The notes beneath the pieces were generated by a model. That model had not been told where the DNA came from. It saw only the letters and a list, made by a program, of their open reading frames with translations, and made no database searches. From Pseudomonadota bacterium (GTDB lineage Bacteria; Pseudomonadota; Gammaproteobacteria; Burkholderiales; Burkholderiaceae_B): DNA of 47,008 nucleotides. The translations under genes and the position numbers were made by a program. Location: NCBI GenBank assembly GCA_023439305.1, contig JAEXOO010000027.1, positions 1 to 47,008 of the forward strand, given 5' to 3'. Positions 17,331 to 28,884 of this stretch are shown here, one piece after another (positions within the stretch are counted from its first letter, which is position 1; each line of letters starts with the position of its first letter).

Positions 17331-18641
17331 TTGAATAAAGGATTCTATCTGGTCATGGCCGCGCAGGCCCTGTCGTCGATTGCCGACAATGCCCTGCTGA
17401 TCGCCGCCATTGCCCTGATCGCCGACCTTCACGGGCCTGCCTGGATGGCGCCTATGATGAAATGGTGGTTTGCACTGTCTTATGTGGTTCTGGCCGCATT
17501 CGTCGGCGCATTTGCGGACTCATTCCCCAAGGGCCGGGTCATGTTCGCTACCAATGCAGTCAAGCTGGCCGGCTGCCTGCTGATGTTCTGTCATCAATAT
17601 TTCGGCATGAACGACTCACAACAGCTGATCCTGGTGTTCGTCTCGTATACGCTGGTGGGGGTCGGCGCCGCCGCCTACTCGCCGGCCAAATACGGCATCG
17701 TCACCGAAATGCTCAAGCCCGAACTGCTGGTCAAGGGAAACAGCTGGATCGAAGGCCTGACCGTGCTGTCCATCATCGCCGGAACCGTCCTGGGCGGCGT
17801 GCTCATCAGCCCTCACATTGCCGCCATACTTGCCGAGCATCCTCTTATCGCGCCGCTGGCCCAGAGCCGCGCCGAAGTGGCCATCTTGCTGATTTCTCTG
17901 GTTTACCTGATGGCGGCGCTGTGCAATCTGCTGATTCCCCGCACCAACATCCATTATCCGCCGCAGCAAAAGCACCCCGCCAAGCTGCTCAAGGAATTCC
18001 GCAACTACGTCTGTATTCTTTGGCAGGACAAGCTGGGGCAGATTTCCCTGGCCGTCACGACGCTGTTCTGGGGCGCGGGCGCTACTTTGCAGTTCATCGT
18101 CATCGAATGGGGCGCACAGCACCTGGGCTATCGCCTGGACCAGGCCTCCATCCTGATGGGCGTAGCCGCGTTGGGAACGGTATTCGGCGCAATCTTTGCC
18201 TCCCGCGTTTCCCTGAAAAAATCCCTGAAAGTGCTGCCCGTGGGCGTGCTGATGGGTTTGATCGTCCTGCTGATGCCATTTGTCCACGAAAAGTGGGCGG
18301 TCTACACCTTGTTGATGGGCATCGGAGGCCTGTCCGGCTTTTTTGTCGTCCCCATGAATGCCCTGCTTCAACATCGAGGCCATGTCCTGCTGTCAGCGGG
18401 CCACTCGATCGCGGTACAGAACTTCAATGAACAGCTCAACATTCTGTTCATGCTGGCCTTCTACAGCCTGCTTCTGTGGCTGGGCCTGCCCATCAATTAC
18501 ATCATCGCGCTGTTCGGCGTGCTGGTGGCCAGCCTGATGACGGTCTTCATTATCTGGAAGAACGCCAATCTGCGCGCCCATCCGCAACTGGAAGCCTGCA
18601 TCGGCCAGGAAGGCCACGGCCAGGCCCTGGCCTCGCACTAA
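17331..18641 (+). CDS. lplT: Lysophospholipid transporter LplT, major facilitator superfamily
   Basis: A 436-residue inner-membrane protein with about twelve helices. It starts NKGFYLVMAAQALSSIADNALLIAAIAL, and contains SYTLVGVGAAAYSPAKYGIVTEML and VKGNSWIEGLTVLSIIAGTVLG, patterns of LplT, which flips lysophospholipids inward for re-acylation. Unlike many species, no acyltransferase (aas) gene is adjacent. The start is taken as TTG at 17331, which gives the conserved N terminus; the next ATG (17355) would cut into the first helix, and in-frame ATGs upstream lie within the smc 5' end and add unconserved sequence. The gene converges on the glycosylase gene with a 7-bp inverted repeat between the two. 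Confidence 0.88.
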   Translation: MNKGFYLVMAAQALSSIADNALLIAAIALIADLHGPAWMAPMMKWWFALSYVVLAAFVGAFADSFPKGRVMFATNAVKLAGCLLMFCHQYFGMNDSQQLILVFVSYTLVGVGAAAYSPAKYGIVTEMLKPELLVKGNSWIEGLTVLSIIAGTVLGGVLISPHIAAILAEHPLIAPLAQSRAEVAILLISLVYLMAALCNLLIPRTNIHYPPQQKHPAKLLKEFRNYVCILWQDKLGQISLAVTTLFWGAGATLQFIVIEWGAQHLGYRLDQASILMGVAALGTVFGAIFASRVSLKKSLKVLPVGVLMGLIVLLMPFVHEKWAVYTLLMGIGGLSGFFVVPMNALLQHRGHVLLSAGHSIAVQNFNEQLNILFMLAFYSLLLWLGLPINYIIALFGVLVASLMTVFIIWKNANLRAHPQLEACIGQEGHGQALASH

Positions 18642-18652
18642 CGAACCCCGCT

Positions 18653-18671
18653 GGCACAGAAAGCCTGTGCC
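18653..18671. other. Inverted repeat at the lplT/udg convergent junction
   Basis: GGCACAG (18653-18659) pairs with CTGTGCC (18665-18671), 5-base loop. The right arm touches the glycosylase stop codon. No U tract on either side; may act as a weak bidirectional terminator or 3'-end barrier. Confidence 0.4.
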
Positions 18672-19576
18672 TAAGCCTGGTCCTGGGCCTTCAGCTGGCC
18701 CAGCAGCACCAGATCGCGCCAGGCATTGGCCTTGTGCTGCGGACGCAGCAACAGCGAGGCTGGGTGATAAGTGACCCGCAAAGGCAGCTCTCGCCCCAGG
18801 GCGTCCGTATACGACAGGGACTGGCCCCGCAGGGTTTCCAGATCCTCCTGACGCCCGCTCAAGGCGGCCGCCGCCAACTGCCCCACTGCCAACAGCCGGC
18901 GCGGCTGAACCAGGCGTATCTGAGCGTCCAGGAAAGCGCGGCACGCTGCCATTTCTTCCACGGTGGGGGGCCGGTTGCCCAAGGGACGACATTTGACCAG
19001 GTGCGCCATATAGACCGACGCCTGTGGAATGACGCTGGCCAGCATGGCCTGCAGCAACAGCCCCGCCTTGCCGTCGAAGGGCTGGCCGCTGCGGTCATCG
19101 CTCGTGCCCGGCGCTTCGCCGATAATCATCCAATCGGGCTGGGGCGATACGCCCGCGCCGAATACCGCCAGCGAACGGCCGTTATACAACCCGCACTCCT
19201 GGCAAGCCTGGATCTGCTCTTCCAGGGTTTGCATGTCGGCTGCTTTTTCGGGTTGAATCAGCACGGCAGGCTTAGCGACCTCCTGCACGGCGGGTGCAGC
19301 AACGGGCGCGCGGCTGGGCTTGCGCAGCAAGGCCAAGGCCTGATCTCGCGCCGAACGGGTCGAATCATCCGCCTCGTCGGAGGGGATAGTGTCCGGCTCG
19401 GGAGCGATGCTTTGCACGGAAACCGCATCGACAATTACAGCCGACGACTGTGCAGGCGCGGCAGGCGCCGGCTCAGAGGGTTGAACTTGCGGCAAGCGCG
19501 CCAGAAAGGAGCGTTCCAGGCCTAGCTCCAACAGCCAGGCCCGCTGCAACAGCGACAAGGGTTCGAACGCGCTCAT
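18671..19576 (-). CDS. Uracil-DNA glycosylase, family 4 (iron-sulphur type)
   Basis: A 301-residue protein removing uracil from DNA. The catalytic part (about 115-295) has GEAPGTSDDRSGQPFDGKAG (153-172) and VTYHPASLLLRP near the end, the two active-site motifs of families 4/5. Four cysteines in the right pattern for a 4Fe-4S cluster are present: Cys125, Cys128, Cys196 and Cys212. The first 110 residues are a low-complexity Ala/Pro-rich extension of unknown role, found in many betaproteobacterial homologues. The ATG overlaps the tsaB-rimI stop by four bases, a coupling typical of this group. Confidence 0.93.
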   Translation of the reverse strand: MSAFEPLSLLQRAWLLELGLERSFLARLPQVQPSEPAPAAPAQSSAVIVDAVSVQSIAPEPDTIPSDEADDSTRSARDQALALLRKPSRAPVAAPAVQEVAKPAVLIQPEKAADMQTLEEQIQACQECGLYNGRSLAVFGAGVSPQPDWMIIGEAPGTSDDRSGQPFDGKAGLLLQAMLASVIPQASVYMAHLVKCRPLGNRPPTVEEMAACRAFLDAQIRLVQPRRLLAVGQLAAAALSGRQEDLETLRGQSLSYTDALGRELPLRVTYHPASLLLRPQHKANAWRDLVLLGQLKAQDQA

Positions 19577-20808
19577 GCCGCCGCCTGCGCCGCCACCGGC
19601 AGGCTCATCAAGACCGCATCTTCGCGCAGCCCGTTTCCGACCGGATAATAATTCTTGCGTACGCCGTCCCGTACAAACCCCTGCTTTTCATAGAAAGCAA
19701 TGGCTCCCGCATTGGACGCGCGTACCTCCAGCACGACCCGGCCCAGGCCCTGACTGCGTGTCCAGGCCAGGCCGTCCTCGAGCAGCAAGCGGCCCACGCC
19801 GCTGCGCTGGGCATGCGGATCCACCCCGATCAGCAGCAGCTGCATGACATCGGGTGCGGCCAGCCAGACGGCAAAACCGCGTACTTGGCCTTGCTGCTGG
19901 GCGATGCGGGCGTAATATCCCGCTCCGGTCAGCCCGTCGGCGAAATTGCCTTCGGTCCAGGGGTGCGCCTGAACGCGGCGTTCGATATCAAGCACGGCCG
20001 GCAATTGCCCGGCGCGCATGGACTCAACCCGCACAGGCTGATCCTGAGCGGCCGGATTGCCGCCTTGCCCATGCTCGCGCTCGCTAATGGTATAGGCCAC
20101 CTTGTCACGCACATACAAGGGCATGGCCAGCTCCGGGGCAACGCCCAGTCCGCGGTCCAGATCCTGCAGAGCCAACTGCGCCACGCTGCGGGCACCGGCC
20201 CGCCAGGGTTGGCCCGCCTGCCAACCTTGAGCTTGAATCTGCTCGGGCAAGCCAGGAAAAGCCAGCAAAGCATCACCCGACACCAGAATCCCGGCATCGG
20301 ACATGCCTGTCGACCAGAGATCACGCAAGCCCGCGATCCAGCCCACCAATTGCGTTGAGTCCAGCAAAACGGGACTTTGCACCACACGCCAGCCTGTCTG
20401 CGGGCTCCAGGCGAACACACCGGCATAGACCTCGTCCATGCGCGCGTCCTGCGCCACCACGTACAAGGTATCGGCTTGCTGAGGCGCCCGCGCGGCAGCC
20501 GCTAACAAGGAAGAGACGGGCAGCACGGGCAGATTCAAGGCAAAGGCCATGCCTTGCGCTACGCCGCAGGCGACACGCAGGCCCGTGAAGCCGCCGGGCC
20601 CCTGCCCGAACGCGATGGCGCTGAGCGCGCTACGGTCCAGGCCTGCCCGAGCCAACAACTGGTCGGCCATGGGAAGCAAGCGCTCGGCATGGTCGCCCGT
20701 TCCCTCGTGGGCGATATCCACGATGCTCACGCCGTTTTCCGTGCGCGACAACAGGGCCAGCTCGCAAAGGCTGGAGGAACTTTCCAGGGCAAGTATATGT
20801 ACGTCCAT
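19573..20808 (-). CDS. tsaB-rimI: TsaB-RimI fusion: tRNA t6A synthesis subunit and ribosomal-protein N-acetyltransferase
   Basis: A 411-residue two-domain protein. Residues 1-240 are TsaB (YeaZ): ILALESSSSLCELAL, HAERLLP and GQGPGGFTGLRVACGVAQG (68-86) match the family, which partners TsaD to make the t6A37 modification of ANN-reading tRNAs. After a short hydrophilic linker (about 243-258) residues 260-405 form a GNAT domain of RimI type, with the acetyl-CoA loop QRSGVG (334-339), EVRASNAGAIAFYEKQGF (361-378) and the RKNYYP motif (385-390), expected to acetylate ribosomal protein S18. One uninterrupted frame covers both. RimI and TsaB genes are often neighbours; as a single chain this is less common outside Actinobacteria. 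The udg gene follows with a 4-base overlap. Confidence 0.92.
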   Translation of the reverse strand: MDVHILALESSSSLCELALLSRTENGVSIVDIAHEGTGDHAERLLPMADQLLARAGLDRSALSAIAFGQGPGGFTGLRVACGVAQGMAFALNLPVLPVSSLLAAAARAPQQADTLYVVAQDARMDEVYAGVFAWSPQTGWRVVQSPVLLDSTQLVGWIAGLRDLWSTGMSDAGILVSGDALLAFPGLPEQIQAQGWQAGQPWRAGARSVAQLALQDLDRGLGVAPELAMPLYVRDKVAYTISEREHGQGGNPAAQDQPVRVESMRAGQLPAVLDIERRVQAHPWTEGNFADGLTGAGYYARIAQQQGQVRGFAVWLAAPDVMQLLLIGVDPHAQRSGVGRLLLEDGLAWTRSQGLGRVVLEVRASNAGAIAFYEKQGFVRDGVRKNYYPVGNGLREDAVLMSLPVAAQAAA

Positions 20809-21086
20809 GGCGCTATTTTAGTTTAAGCGCGGGCAAATAGGCGTCTGGCGCAGCAATGAACCCAACACCTGCGACAGACAATGCAGGGGGTCGGGGCCAA
20901 ATATGCCAAAACAGTATTTTTGCCGCTAAACTTGCCTTGCTGAACCAGGCAGAAATCCCGTCGGCCCACTCTTGAACGGAGGCTGTAAATGGCTCAAAAG
21001 GCGCACAATTCGTACAAAACACTTAATGTGTAATATTTTTCTACGGCCCCCTGTACGCGCTTTCTGATGCCTGTTACATTTTCGCT
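20809..21086. other. Divergent intergenic region between tsaB-rimI and ompR
   Basis: This 278-base gap must hold promoters for both directions. It also contains a 14-codon ORF with a strong ribosome-binding site (20989-21033). A TAATAT hexamer at 21031-21036 is a possible -10 for ompR but has only a poor -35 partner. No tRNA or terminator seen. Confidence 0.5.
20989..21033 (+). CDS. Possible 14-residue leader peptide upstream of ompR
   Basis: ATG at 20989 is preceded by a full GGAGG (20978-20982) with a 6-base spacer, better than that of most genes here. The frame encodes MAQKAHNSYKTLNV and stops at 21031-21033, 53 bases before the ompR ATG. The peptide is polar and resembles nothing I know. 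It could be a regulatory leader, or a chance reading frame. A TAATAT -10-like hexamer overlaps its stop codon; if that is the real ompR promoter, this ORF would lie upstream of the transcript and be meaningless. Confidence 0.25.
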   Translation: MAQKAHNSYKTLNV

Positions 21087-21821
21087 ATGAACACGCAGAC
21101 ACCACCCCTCACCCGCAAAATCCTTGTCGTCGACGACGACCCACGACTGCGCGACCTGCTGCGTCGCTACCTGTCTGAACAAGGATTCAACGTCTTCGTC
21201 GCCGAAGACGGAAAGGAAATGTCCAAGCTATGGCAACGCGAGCATTTCGATCTGCTGGTTTTGGATCTGATGCTGCCCGGCGAAGATGGCCTGTCCATCT
21301 GTCGTCGACTGCGTGGCGGACATGACAACACCCCCATCATCATGCTGACAGCCAAGGCGGAAGAAATCGACCGCATCGTCGGCCTGGAGATGGGCGCTGA
21401 TGACTACCTCATCAAGCCCTTCAACCCGCGCGAGCTGCTGGCCCGCGTCAATGCCATCTTGCGGCGTCGCGGTACCGAGGAACACCCCGGCGCACCCAGC
21501 CAGGAAAACGAATCCATCGAGTTCGGCCCTTATGTGCTGAACCTGTCCACCCGCACCTTGACCCGCAACAACGAAGTCGTTCCCATCACTACGGGCGAAT
21601 TCTCAGTGCTCAAGGTTTTCGCCCGCCATCCCAAGATCCCGCTTTCGCGCGACAAACTGATGGAACTGGCGCGCGGACGTGAATACGAAGCCTTCGACCG
21701 CAGCCTGGACGTACAGATCTCGCGCCTGCGCAAGCTGATCGAACCCAATGCCTCCAAGCCCGTGTTCATTCAGACGGTCTGGGGCCTGGGCTACGTTTTC
21801 GTGCCTGACGGCGGTAACTGA
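21087..21821 (+). CDS. ompR: OmpR-family response regulator (RisA/OmpR)
   Basis: A 244-residue two-domain regulator. The receiver domain (about 11-125) has the acidic pair in VVDDDPRLRD, phospho-acceptor Asp60 in LVLDLMLPGEDG, Thr88 and Lys110 (LIKPFNPRE). The C-terminal winged helix (about 140-240) ends FDRSLDVQISRLRKLIEP and TVWGLGYVFVPDG, as in OmpR. In Bordetella the orthologue is called RisA and controls virulence and motility genes; in enterics OmpR controls porins. A porin and ompW lie elsewhere in the window but no link can be shown from sequence. The sensor gene follows two bases after the stop. Confidence 0.95.
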   Translation: MNTQTPPLTRKILVVDDDPRLRDLLRRYLSEQGFNVFVAEDGKEMSKLWQREHFDLLVLDLMLPGEDGLSICRRLRGGHDNTPIIMLTAKAEEIDRIVGLEMGADDYLIKPFNPRELLARVNAILRRRGTEEHPGAPSQENESIEFGPYVLNLSTRTLTRNNEVVPITTGEFSVLKVFARHPKIPLSRDKLMELARGREYEAFDRSLDVQISRLRKLIEPNASKPVFIQTVWGLGYVFVPDGGN

Positions 21822-21823
21822 TC

Positions 21824-23257
21824 TTGTCCGCCGGACAGACAGCAGGGCGGCCCCCCACGGCCGCCAAGCGCCGCAACACCAAAAACTCGAGTATCCGGCT
21901 GGGTTTATTCAGCCGGTCTTTTTTATTGCTGGCCGCTTTGATGCTGGTCAGCCTGGGTGCTTGGCTACAGGTTTTCTTCAGCATGGAAGAAGGCCCGCGT
22001 GCAGCCCAGATGGCGCAGCGCGTCGCCTCGGTCGTCAGCATTACCCGCTCAGCGCTGGTCTATGCGCCGCCGGCCGTGCGTCCGGCCCTGCTGCTGGACT
22101 TGGCGACCAAAGAAAGTCTGCGCGTGCAGCCACGCGAAACCACGGACGAACTGGAACCCCTGCCCCGCTCCAATTACTGGCAGCACGTCTCCACTGAGGT
22201 GCGCGGCGCGCTGGGCAGCCAGACCTTGGTCATGTGGTCCGTCAATAATGTCCCCGGCGTCTGGGTGTCCTTTGACATCAACGACGACCAGTATTGGCTG
22301 GTGTTCGACCGTGAGCAGCTCAGCCTGACGGCGGGCATCGAATGGCTGGGATGGGGTGCCACCGCCTTGCTGCTGGCCCTGATCGGGGCCGCCGTCAGCG
22401 TGCGGTTTGTGAATCGCCCGCTGGCCCAACTGGCCAAGGTGGCCCAGCAACTGGCGCGTGGGGAGACGCCCAACACTCTGCCCGAAAAAGGCCCGGCGGA
22501 AATTCGCGACATGAACATCGCGTTCAACCGCATGGCGCGCGACATACGTCAGACGGAAGCCGACCGCGAGATCATGTTGGCCGGCATTTCACACGACTTG
22601 CGCACGCCGCTGGCGCGCATGCGCCTGGAAATTGAACTGAGCCAGGTATCGGACGAAACCCGGGCCGCCATCGATGAAGATCTGGCCCAGATCGATCACA
22701 GCATCGGCCAACTGATGGAATATGCCCGCCCCGCTGCGGCCGTGCCGGAACACGGCATTGATGTCTCAGCCGTTCTCAACGACGTCTACGAGCGCGAGCG
22801 CACCCATACCGAAACCCTGGGCGGTATCCTGACCGCTTCCATCGAGCCGCAGCTGTACGCTCGCATCAGCGCCCACGACCTCAAGCGCATCGTCTCCAAT
22901 CTGATCGAAAATGCGCGCCGCTACGGCCGCAGCCCCGAGGATGACCGCGCTCGCATCGAATTATCCGCCCACCAGCACGGCAATATCCTGGAGATCGCCG
23001 TCAAAGACCAAGGCACCGGAATCGCCCAGAACGACATCCAGCGGCTGCTGCGCCCTTTCTCCCGCGGCGTGTCGGCCCGTACCGGGGTCAGCGGCGCCGG
23101 CCTGGGACTGGCCATTGTGGAACGCCTGCTGGGCCAGGTCGGGGGCCATTTCGAGCTGATCAGCACGCCGTCCAACGGCTTGACCGCCCGCATTCAACTG
23201 CCCCGCATCCGCGCAGGTCGCAACAACCCGAACGCCGTGACCGACAAAGAAGCCTGA
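21824..23257 (+). CDS. envZ: EnvZ-type sensor histidine kinase (RisS/EnvZ)
   Basis: A 477-residue membrane sensor, partner of the preceding regulator. A polar N terminus (1-25) leads to a first membrane helix (about 28-52), a periplasmic loop (about 53-170), a second helix (about 172-194), a HAMP domain (about 195-245), the H-box GISHDLRTPLARMRLEIELS with phospho-acceptor His257, and an ATPase domain with N box (NLIENARRYG), G1 (VKDQGTGI) and G2 (GAGLGLAIVERLL). The start is taken as TTG at 21824, two bases after the ompR stop with GGCGG upstream; no ATG occurs before the first helix, so a non-ATG start is needed. In Bordetella the homologue is RisS. Confidence 0.92.
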   Translation: MSAGQTAGRPPTAAKRRNTKNSSIRLGLFSRSFLLLAALMLVSLGAWLQVFFSMEEGPRAAQMAQRVASVVSITRSALVYAPPAVRPALLLDLATKESLRVQPRETTDELEPLPRSNYWQHVSTEVRGALGSQTLVMWSVNNVPGVWVSFDINDDQYWLVFDREQLSLTAGIEWLGWGATALLLALIGAAVSVRFVNRPLAQLAKVAQQLARGETPNTLPEKGPAEIRDMNIAFNRMARDIRQTEADREIMLAGISHDLRTPLARMRLEIELSQVSDETRAAIDEDLAQIDHSIGQLMEYARPAAAVPEHGIDVSAVLNDVYERERTHTETLGGILTASIEPQLYARISAHDLKRIVSNLIENARRYGRSPEDDRARIELSAHQHGNILEIAVKDQGTGIAQNDIQRLLRPFSRGVSARTGVSGAGLGLAIVERLLGQVGGHFELISTPSNGLTARIQLPRIRAGRNNPNAVTDKEA

Positions 23258-23275
23258 GATCTACAGGCCTCAGGC
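23252..23275. other. Inverted repeat at the envZ/ispF convergent junction
   Basis: GCCTGAG (23252-23258) pairs with CTCAGGC (23269-23275), 10-base loop. It covers the envZ stop codon and the ispF stop codon. No U tract; possible two-way 3'-end hairpin. Confidence 0.4.
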
Positions 23276-23755
23276 GCGCACCAGTAAAGCCACCGCCGTC
23301 ACGGCGATACCTTCCTGGCGCCCGACAAAACCCACGGCTTCGTTGGTCTTTCCCTTCACATTCACGCAGCCCTCTTCCAGCTCGAGGTCGGCCTGAATAT
23401 GAGCAACCATCGCTGCCGCATGGGGCGCGATCTTGGGCTTCTGGGCATGGATGGTGGCATCCACATTACCGACCTTCCAGCCGGCCCGGCGCACCTGGGC
23501 AAAGGCATGACGCAGCAGCACGCGGCTGTCGGCTCCCTGGTATTGCGGATCGGTGTCCGGGAAGTGCCGGCCTATATCGCCCAGGCCGGCCGCGCCCAAA
23601 ATAGCATCGGTAATCGCATGCAACAGCGCATCGGCGTCCGAATGCCCCATGAGCCCGTGCGTATGGGGAATGGTCACACCGCCCAGGATCAATGGCCGGC
23701 CCTCGCACAGCACATGCACATCAAAACCTTGCCCTACACGAAACGGAATAGTCAT
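23270..23755 (-). CDS. ispF: 2-C-methyl-D-erythritol 2,4-cyclodiphosphate synthase
   Basis: A 161-residue enzyme of the MEP isoprenoid pathway. It forms the cyclic diphosphate and releases CMP. Metal ligands Asp12, His14 and His46 are in GFDVHVL and HSDADALLHA, and the substrate region FPDTDPQYQGADSR is intact; KTNEAVGFVGRQEGIAV near the end is standard. Start chosen at 23755: its ATG overlaps the ispD stop by four bases and GGAG lies eight bases upstream; an ATG at 23761 has too short a spacer. It follows ispD, which acts two steps earlier in the same pathway. Confidence 0.96.
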   Translation of the reverse strand: MTIPFRVGQGFDVHVLCEGRPLILGGVTIPHTHGLMGHSDADALLHAITDAILGAAGLGDIGRHFPDTDPQYQGADSRVLLRHAFAQVRRAGWKVGNVDATIHAQKPKIAPHAAAMVAHIQADLELEEGCVNVKGKTNEAVGFVGRQEGIAVTAVALLVRA

Positions 23756-24453
23756 AGCCATTTCTCCATCAATTCAAAATCGTCCGGCCAGGTCACTTTA
23801 AAATTGCGTACTGACCCCAATATCAACAAAGGCGAATCGCCCGCCAACTCCATGGCGCTGGCCTCGTCGGTGATCGGCAGACCTTGCTGCAGCGCCTGCT
23901 CCAAGGCAAGCCTCAGCGCCTGCGCGCCGAACATCTGCGGCGTCTGCGCCAGCCACAGGCTCTCCCTGTCCACTGTCGCCTGTACAGCCGGCCTGTCGCC
24001 GGCGCCACTGCGCTTGACCGTGTCCGGCACAGGCTGGGCCAGCAGTCCGCCGCGGCCCTGGGCCAGGCAGGCATCAATTAACCGTCCCAAGGCCTGGGCC
24101 GGCAAGCCTGGCCGTGCCGCATCGTGCACCAACACCCAGTCAGCGTCCTGCGGCGGCAAGGTACGCAAGGCATTGAGCACGGTATCGGCGCGGGTTGGTC
24201 CGCCGCAAGGCAGGCAAACCGTGCGCGGCAGACCTTCCAGGGCCTGCTGCGCCCAGACATCGTCCGGCGCCACCGCCACACGCACCTGGGCGATGCGCTC
24301 GTCCGCCAGCAAGGCCTGCACCGAGCGACGCAACATGGGCTGGCCGCCCAGCAAGCGATACTGCTTGGGCAAGCCTTGCGCCTTCGTGGCAGAATCCAGG
24401 GCGCGCGAGCCTATGCCGGCAGCGGGAACAATTGCAATCAAGGTAGTCTTCAT
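23752..24453 (-). CDS. ispD: 2-C-methyl-D-erythritol 4-phosphate cytidylyltransferase
   Basis: A 233-residue MEP-pathway enzyme that joins CTP and methylerythritol phosphate. The nucleotide loop VPAAGIGSRALDS (9-21) with the following PKQYRLL motif, VLVHDAARPG in the middle and the C-terminal DFELMEKWL fit the family. The loop is a few residues longer than in E. coli, as is common in Bordetella relatives. The ATG at 24453 lies only 17 bases from the divergent mfd start at 24471, so its promoter must lie within the mfd 5' coding region. A TATAAA on the minus strand just upstream would imply an almost leaderless mRNA. Confidence 0.95.
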   Translation of the reverse strand: MKTTLIAIVPAAGIGSRALDSATKAQGLPKQYRLLGGQPMLRRSVQALLADERIAQVRVAVAPDDVWAQQALEGLPRTVCLPCGGPTRADTVLNALRTLPPQDADWVLVHDAARPGLPAQALGRLIDACLAQGRGGLLAQPVPDTVKRSGAGDRPAVQATVDRESLWLAQTPQMFGAQALRLALEQALQQGLPITDEASAMELAGDSPLLILGSVRNFKVTWPDDFELMEKWL

Positions 24454-24466
24454 AGGTGGGTGATTT

Positions 24467-24470
24467 TATA

Positions 24471-24472
<2 letters not shown>
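24467..24472 (+). promoter_or_regulatory. Consensus -10-like TATAAT in the ispD/mfd gap
   Basis: A perfect TATAAT at 24467-24472 overlaps the proposed mfd start codon (24471). On the other strand the same bases read ATTATA, with TATAAA overlapping. No good -35 lies 16-18 bases upstream on either strand. If used for mfd, the mRNA would begin near 24479 and translation would have to start at the ATG at 24483. Confidence 0.25.
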
Positions 24473-27958
<3,486 letters not shown>

Positions 27959-27962
<4 letters not shown>

Positions 27963-27975
27963 GGCGGCCGCTTAC
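27959..27975. other. Near-palindrome at the mfd/serB convergent junction
   Basis: GTAAG (27959-27963) and CTTAC (27971-27975) flank GCGGCCG; apart from one extra G the 17 bases are palindromic. It includes both stop codons. No U tract. Confidence 0.4.
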
Positions 27976-28823
27976 ACGTCCAGGCGGAACCAGTTCAGCA
28001 CCGCATCCAGGGGCGAATGGTTCAATGCAAAGCGGGCCTGCTCCTGTACCACGGGCTTGGCGCGGTATGCCACCGAATAGACGGCCTGGGCCATCATGGG
28101 CAAATCATTGGCACCATCACCCATGGCAATGCATTGCCCGGGGCCTGCGTCCAGTTCAGACGCCAGTTGCTGCAGGAAACGCGCCTTGGCCTGACCGTCC
28201 ACAATGTCGCCCAGCACCTTGCCGGTCAAGACCCCGTCCACGACCTCCAGGGTATTGGAATGAGCGTAGCTCAAGCTCAGCCTGTCCTTCATGCGCTCCG
28301 TGAAGAACGTGAAACCGCCCGATACCAGCAGCGTCTTAACCCCGTGCGCATGGGCGGTCGCTACCAGCCGCTCGGCGCCCGGATTGGGCTGCAAGCGCTC
28401 TTCATAGACACGTGTCAGATCGCCGATGGCTACGCCTTCCAGAAACGCAACGCGACGGATCAGGCTTTCGGAAAAATCCTTGATCTCCCCGCGCATGGCG
28501 GCCTCGGTGATGGTCGCCACCTGCTCCTTGCGACCCGCCATATCGGCGATCTCGTCGATGCATTCGATATTGATCAGCGTGGAGTCCATATCCATGGCCA
28601 GAACACGCATCTCTTTCAAGCGATCGATCCGGTCAAGAAAGGCGAAATCCATGCGTCCTGTCTGGCACAAGACCTGCACCTGTTCTTTGTGCTCGGCATC
28701 CGCTCCTAAAAGGCGCACAGCCGTCGGGCCCAGCTCCTGAACGCCGTCGGCCTGCACGAGCGCCGCAATTTTTTCGATGATTGCGCCATCCAGGCGCGGC
28801 CCCTGAAGAATAAGATGAGACAT
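27972..28823 (-). CDS. serB: Phosphoserine phosphatase
   Basis: A 283-residue haloacid-dehalogenase phosphatase, last step of serine synthesis. The nucleophile motif is MDMDSTLINIE (Asp78 nucleophile, Asp80 acid/base); motif II is LLVSGGFTFF, and motif IV is GDGANDLPMM. The N-terminal 70 residues form the variable ACT-like part. Length fits the proteobacterial short form. Start chosen at ATG 28823, giving the conserved SHLILQ opening; a longer in-frame GTG start at 28949 would translate through the leader hairpin and is not credible. It is divergent from the nitronate monooxygenase gene. Confidence 0.94.
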   Translation of the reverse strand: MSHLILQGPRLDGAIIEKIAALVQADGVQELGPTAVRLLGADAEHKEQVQVLCQTGRMDFAFLDRIDRLKEMRVLAMDMDSTLINIECIDEIADMAGRKEQVATITEAAMRGEIKDFSESLIRRVAFLEGVAIGDLTRVYEERLQPNPGAERLVATAHAHGVKTLLVSGGFTFFTERMKDRLSLSYAHSNTLEVVDGVLTGKVLGDIVDGQAKARFLQQLASELDAGPGQCIAMGDGANDLPMMAQAVYSVAYRAKPVVQEQARFALNHSPLDAVLNWFRLDV

Positions 28824-28842
28824 CAGAACGTCCACGAAACAG

Positions 28843-28878
28843 AAAAAAAGCCCGACAAGCGTGCTCGAAAAGGGCTTT
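28843..28878 (-). terminator. Terminator-like hairpin in the serB leader
   Basis: On the minus strand AAAGCCC (28878-28872) and GGGCTTT (28853-28847) form a 7-bp stem with an 18-base loop, followed by a run of seven T in total (28849-28843). It lies 20 bases before the serB start, in the same direction, where a terminator is not needed to end any visible gene. It could attenuate serB or act as a protective 5' stem. Confidence 0.5.
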
Positions 28879-28884
28879 ATTGTA
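28879..28884 (-). promoter_or_regulatory. Candidate -10 of serB
   Basis: TACAAT on the minus strand, five of six matches to TATAAT, immediately upstream of the serB leader hairpin. No good -35 is found at 17 bases (CGTCCG region), so the promoter is tentative. If real, the transcript starts inside the hairpin's first arm. Confidence 0.3.
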
